This document shows positions 59,848 through 64,000 of a stretch of DNA of 64,000 nt, piece after piece. Every line of letters begins with the position of its first letter. Position 1 is the stretch's first letter. The notes under the pieces were generated by a model. The model was not told where the DNA came from and searched no databases. It saw only the letters and a list, made by a program, of their open reading frames with translations. The translations under genes and the position numbers were made by a program. The stretch is from Cotesia glomerata (Eukaryota; Arthropoda; Insecta; Hymenoptera; Braconidae): assembly GCF_020080835.1 (NCBI RefSeq), contig NC_058164.1, forward strand, positions 15,950,471 to 16,014,470, read 5' to 3'.

Positions 59848-61045
59848 GAAGCTTATTTAAAGAACTTCCAGATTCAATTTACAGAGATTCAATAAGTTAT
59901 CCCATTCAAAAGTTATTCGAGTAAGAAAGTGAAGAAAAATGAATTTTTAAGATTTTGAAATCCTCGCATTTCCAAATTACTTGACCGATTAAGCTCATTT
60001 TCGAACTTGATTTCGGTATCTATCTGTAGAATAAGTATGTTGAGTTTGGTAAAGATCCATTCTAAATTGGCAACGCTGTAGTTATATATCGCTACGCTCG
60101 TCCGGATAAATAACTCGGTCTTGATAATAATGCGCCCATAGCCTCAAACTTGTGACGTCACTTCAAGTCGTCAAAATCCCTCCCTTTGCGCATATGTATC
60201 GAAAATAACTATTATTTATCTATACATGGTAAACTCGAGTGACATCTACTATTACACAAAACGTTAGATTTTTTGCATGCACACCTTTTTGATCTGTGAT
60301 GAAACATACAATGTTCTAGGGATCACTTGGGCCACGATCGACTTTTGGTTCTGCAAGAAGTATGCAGTCACCAATTTTATACACTTATGAAAAAATTAAC
60401 TTGACTCAATAGCCAAAATCTTGAACCAAGAATACCATTTTGATGAAAATGATTTTATTGAGTCAAGAGAATAACTTTTTGAGTCAAGAAATTATTCTTG
60501 ATTTAAGTAATTGTTCTTGACTCAAGAAAATCATTTTCTTCAAAATGGTATTCTTGGTTCAAGATTTTGGCTCTTAAGTCAAGTAAATTTTTTATCAGTG
60601 TACGTAGGGAGCTTTTTTTTAGTGGATGGAAGCATTTTCTCTGCTGCTGCGACCATTTTCACCGTGTAGTCAGAGCGCATGAAACTCTGAGTTGTTGAGC
60701 GCGGAATTTGACTTGATTTAATTAAGGTATTTATTTGCTTTACAAATATTTCACGATCGGCAAAACAGCTATTAGATATTTCATGAACTGTCTAAAAAAT
60801 TTAGACATATCATGTAATTTTGGAACATTACACGATCTGTCTAAGGCCTAATTGCATTTCATGAATTGTCTAAAAATTTTAGCCACTTCGTGTAACTGAT
60901 TGACCATTACACGATCTGGCTGCAGTTCATGAACTGTCTAGAAATGCTTAGACAGTTCACGAACTGTCTAATTTCACGATCTGTCTACGACATATACATG
61001 CATAAACTTTTGAACCATATGTATTTTCTGACTCAGCTCGTCGAG
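59848..61045. repeat. Repeat R, interrupted copy, with internal insertions
   Basis: 59848-60095 matches 16256-16530 (GAAGCTTATTTAAAGA ... GGCAACGCT). 60995-61045 matches 16575-16625 (ATAAACTTTTGAACCATATG, GACTCAGCTCG). Between them are a palindromic MITE (60376-60603) and a block of repeated CATGAACTGTCTA / TAGACAGTTC words (60740-61000). No gene. Confidence 0.55.
60376..60603. mobile_element. Palindromic MITE, TTGACTCAAGAA family
   Basis: Inverted arms share AAAATCTTGAACCAAGAATA and ACCATTTTGA; the outer ends read ACACTGATAAAAAATTTACT on the complement of the right side. Partial copies at 17385-17475 and 34595-34725. Confidence 0.65.
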
Positions 61046-61049
61046 TTAA

Positions 61050-61909
61050 GGAGGTACGGGAGTTAAGTCGTAATAATGAGATCAATTTAAAATTTTTAAG
61101 ATCGATAGAAATATATTTAATACGTGTTGCGTTAAAATTTCAGAGACCTAGAGTTGATAGTTTATTTATAAAACAAGATTCAAAACAGGTCATTTAACAT
61201 TGTAATGACATACCAAATCTCACACCTACTCTTGTTTTAATAAATTTCATGATGAAAAAATAATGAGAAAGCTTCGAAAAACTCATTGTAAGAAAAAAAA
61301 AATTTTCAAAAATTATTGAAAAAATAAAATTAAGTTGAGGGTGCTTAGTTATAAAAATAATTGAGTTTGAAAAATCTAAATTTAAAAAAAATAGTCAGCC
61401 ATAGCAAATGTGGGTTATGTTGACGGCAACGCCGTACATGGTGGGTCGCGCGGGAAATTTAAAGCTTCAATGAAATAGGTTAAAAGAAATATCAAATAGG
61501 TTAAGAAAAATATTATAAAATTGTTATTATTTATTATAAAACATAACATAATTAAATAATCAATATTTTAATTCTTTAATATTTTTATATTTTTAATAGC
61601 ATTACTTGTAAACATAATACACACGTACCCATCAAAAACACGAATAGAGCAGTCAACGCATGCGCAACCGCGATAAAATTTATTGCGTTGCCAAACTTTT
61701 TAAAAAATATTTAAAATTAAAAAACTTATTATTTTATTCAAATTAAAAATAAATTATCAATTAATTGATAATAATATAGTTATTTAATGCATAAAAGATT
61801 ATTCCGATAAGCTAAATTTCATTAAATCACTAGTAAAAACTTGTTAAGTTTTCTGAAGGTACAATCTCGAACAAAATTAATCCTTCTTAAGTCACGTACT
61901 ATAGTATAG

Positions 61910-61974
<65 letters not shown>

Positions 61975-62019
61975 TTGTGAGATGAAACTCAGTGAACGGA
62001 CTGTACGTCCTATACTTCC
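61050..62019. mobile_element. ~970-bp TTAA-flanked non-autonomous element
   Basis: Imperfect inverted ends GGAGGTACGGGAG and, on the complement, GGAAGTATAGGACG. TTAA at 61046-61049 and 62020-62023. It interrupts repeat R, which resumes with GTCGGAATATAGCAAAATTT. No open frame; carries an AT microsatellite. Confidence 0.6.
61908..61972. repeat. (AT)n microsatellite
   Basis: About 65 bp of uninterrupted TA dinucleotides. Confidence 0.95.
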
Positions 62020-62105
62020 TTAAGTCGGAATATAGCAAAATTTTTCAAAATTTCCGTCATGAGGACCAATGCAATAGTTAGATTTCTATTAAATCTACTA
62101 ATAAA

Positions 62106-63593
62106 ATCCATTACAAATTATAGTTAATAAGTTAATCATTTTTTTATAGCTTAGTACAAAAAAAAGAAAACCTTAATCGGTCAATAATTGGTGCATTTAC
62201 CCTAGTCAAATTAAGAATATTCTTTTAAATTTATAGAATTAGATGATAATCAAACTTTTTCAATAATCTAAGATTATTAAAAAGTTTCCGTGTGAATCTA
62301 ATAGTTTAATATCAATATTATTACCATTAGGAATGTAATGTACTGCGTAGGTGTGTAATTAAAAAAAAGACTATTCAGCAGCCGAAATGGAAGTAGATTT
62401 CATAGTGAATCCAACAATTACTAGATCGTAAAAACGTCTACGTACTTCAAGTACATAGTAAAAATACTAAATTAGTGAACATCTTAAATAATCAATAAAC
62501 ATTACAATTTTAATCGCTGTATATTCCGAAATGACTAAAATAATCATTTTCAAAACGGATGCAAGAGTAAAATTACATCAAATAGACAGAAAGAGTAAGT
62601 GATTTTTGGCCTCCCGGGTAAAAAAGATTATATATAATTATATATGAAAAATGGCCCTATATAATTATATAGAATTAGATATAATTATATAGAATTATAT
62701 AGAATTAGATATAATTATATAGAATTAGATATAATTATATATAATTATTTCTATAAAAATAAAAAAAAATTCGACGTGCGCGGGGATCGAACCGGGGACC
62801 TGACGCTTGAAAGGCTGACGCGCTACCTGTTTACCTACGAGACTTACTTGTAGAGCAGATTTTGAAATAACTACAAGTAATGCAAATCGTATACATAATC
62901 AATTTTTATAAGTTAACTTAATTAATACAGTTCCTATTATTTCATCCACAAAAAATACTATAGATTAATAAATTATTAATCATTAGAGTAGCAGACTGAG
63001 ATAAAAAAAATTATATACAATTGTATATGATTCATATATAATTATAAATGAATTCCGTATAGTTGCACTGATAGAAGGATTTGTTTATATTTAATAAGCT
63101 TTATTAAATGTTAATAAATGATTTATGAGCTGTAATAGAATTCGGTATATTACAATAAACGTTATTATAATGTAATATAATCAATGCAAATAATTTATAA
63201 AGATGATTTTTGTTTATAAGCAATCTTTGTATCATATGACATTGCAAGTGAAACAAATTCACTCAACAAAATATTTATTAACTTTTAAGAAATATTTGTT
63301 AACTATTAATAAATACTTATTAACTATTAATAAACGTACTTTCCTCCCAAATAAATATTTATTGAATGTTAAAAAAAATTTATTAAAATTTAATAAATTA
63401 AATAATTGTCTTCAAACAAATTAAATTTCTAATAGTTAATAAATCCTTTTATCAGTTTATATACGAAATATATATAATTTTATATAATCATATATAATTT
63501 CATGTAATTGTATATAATAATGTTTGTAACTTTTGAACAATTCTATAGAATTATATAAAATTATATATGATTATATCTAATTATATATAATTA
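62106..63593. other. AT-rich stretch with TATATAATTATATAG arrays; no gene
   Basis: Two patches (62635-62755 and 63455-63593) are built from a short ATATAATTATATAGAATTAG-type word in tandem. A region of TTATTAACTATTAATAAA words lies near 63270-63430. A tRNA-like sequence is on the minus strand at 62767-62850. No coding sequence recognised. Confidence 0.45.
62767..62850 (-). repeat. tRNA-like sequence
   Basis: Minus strand: TCTCGTAGGTAAACAGG, anticodon-like loop CTTTCAA (would read TTC, Glu), T arm with loop TTCGATC. The anticodon stem pairs poorly, so probably a tRNA-derived repeat and not a functional tRNA-Glu. Confidence 0.4.
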
Positions 63594-64000
63594 CTGGCTG
63601 TTACCCGCCCGCTTCGCTGGGCACTTTATAGAATTGTATTTTGAGATCTAGACTTGAAATTCAATTGGAGTATTGTTCTGACTTGCACAGATTCAAAATT
63701 CTATCGGATTGGCCTGTACCTTTTATCCATGTCATAATTCTAACGAATATCCATTGTAACTTTCAATGTGCAATCACTATAACATTCCCGTGGCTTTCTC
63801 CAAAAATGAATAATCATTTTTGGATTTACGATTTTAATTTTTGATTTTACGAAATCTCTTAAAATGAATAGCCAAATTTCTTTTCCACATCTCAAGTGTT
63901 TAGAAAATGTTTTCATTTTAATCTGTTACATTCCCGCGATCCCGTAATAAGAACAATTCATTGGTTATGTGATCAGCAAAAATAAAATGTATGCAAAATA
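63594..64000 (-). mobile_element. Helitron 3' part, continues beyond window
   Basis: On the minus strand the end is a GC-rich hairpin (GCCCAGCGAAGCGGGC) followed by GGGTAACAGCCAG and then T, the Helitron 3' terminus (CCAG here, CTAG in the copy at 24059-25933). The body matches about 25400-25933 in inverse orientation. The 5' end is outside the window. Confidence 0.82.

Overview
This window looks like nuclear DNA of an arthropod, most likely an insect. It is very AT-rich, has spliced protein genes with short introns and GT-AG borders, and is dominated by many kinds of transposable element. A parasitoid wasp (Hymenoptera) is my guess from the overall repeat style; the sequence does not prove it. 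There are no bacterial, plasmid or viral operons.

Host genes. Only two host genes are recognisable, both on the minus strand. The first is a near-complete FAF1/Caspar gene (UBA, two UBL, UAS and UBX domains) in 11 exons from 12363 down to 6070; its short last exon is not found in the window. The second is the last coding exon of IFT140 (16811-17114).

Layout. 1-6069: non-coding DNA with a TA-flanked element (1972-3931) and a 1.4-kb palindrome that holds a smaller palindrome. 6070-12363: FAF1, with a deleted tyrosine-recombinase (DIRS-like) retroelement in its seventh intron. 13.4-15.0 kb: a large inverted repeat. 19031-23464 and 27649-32235: two related DNA transposons with TAGTCYAGTC ends, 3-bp target duplications and a decayed XPG/FEN1-like nuclease plus Cys-cluster protein (Academ-like). 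24059-25933: a Helitron. 36.5-45.3 kb: two R1-clade LINEs inserted in one (TG)n tract; the first is split by a CENP-B/DDE-type transposon flanked by TCA.

46.0-59.8 kb is a stack of nested insertions in a second DIRS-like copy. It contains an ISL2EU-type element (SWIM/YqaJ-type gene plus THAP transposase), which itself holds a solo LTR and a (TG)n repeat. It also contains a Kolobok-like element with TTAA duplications, and a second LTR-like insertion that holds an apparently intact hAT element with 8-bp target duplications and a four-exon transposase of 689 residues. The right end (59.8-64.0 kb) has more MITE-like repeats, a 970-bp TTAA-flanked element, an AT microsatellite and the 3' part of a second Helitron running off the edge.

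Target-site duplications, plus two unoccupied homologous copies within the window, allow much of the insertion order to be read directly. The hAT element is the only transposon here with an uninterrupted coding path; the others carry stops, frameshifts or large deletions.
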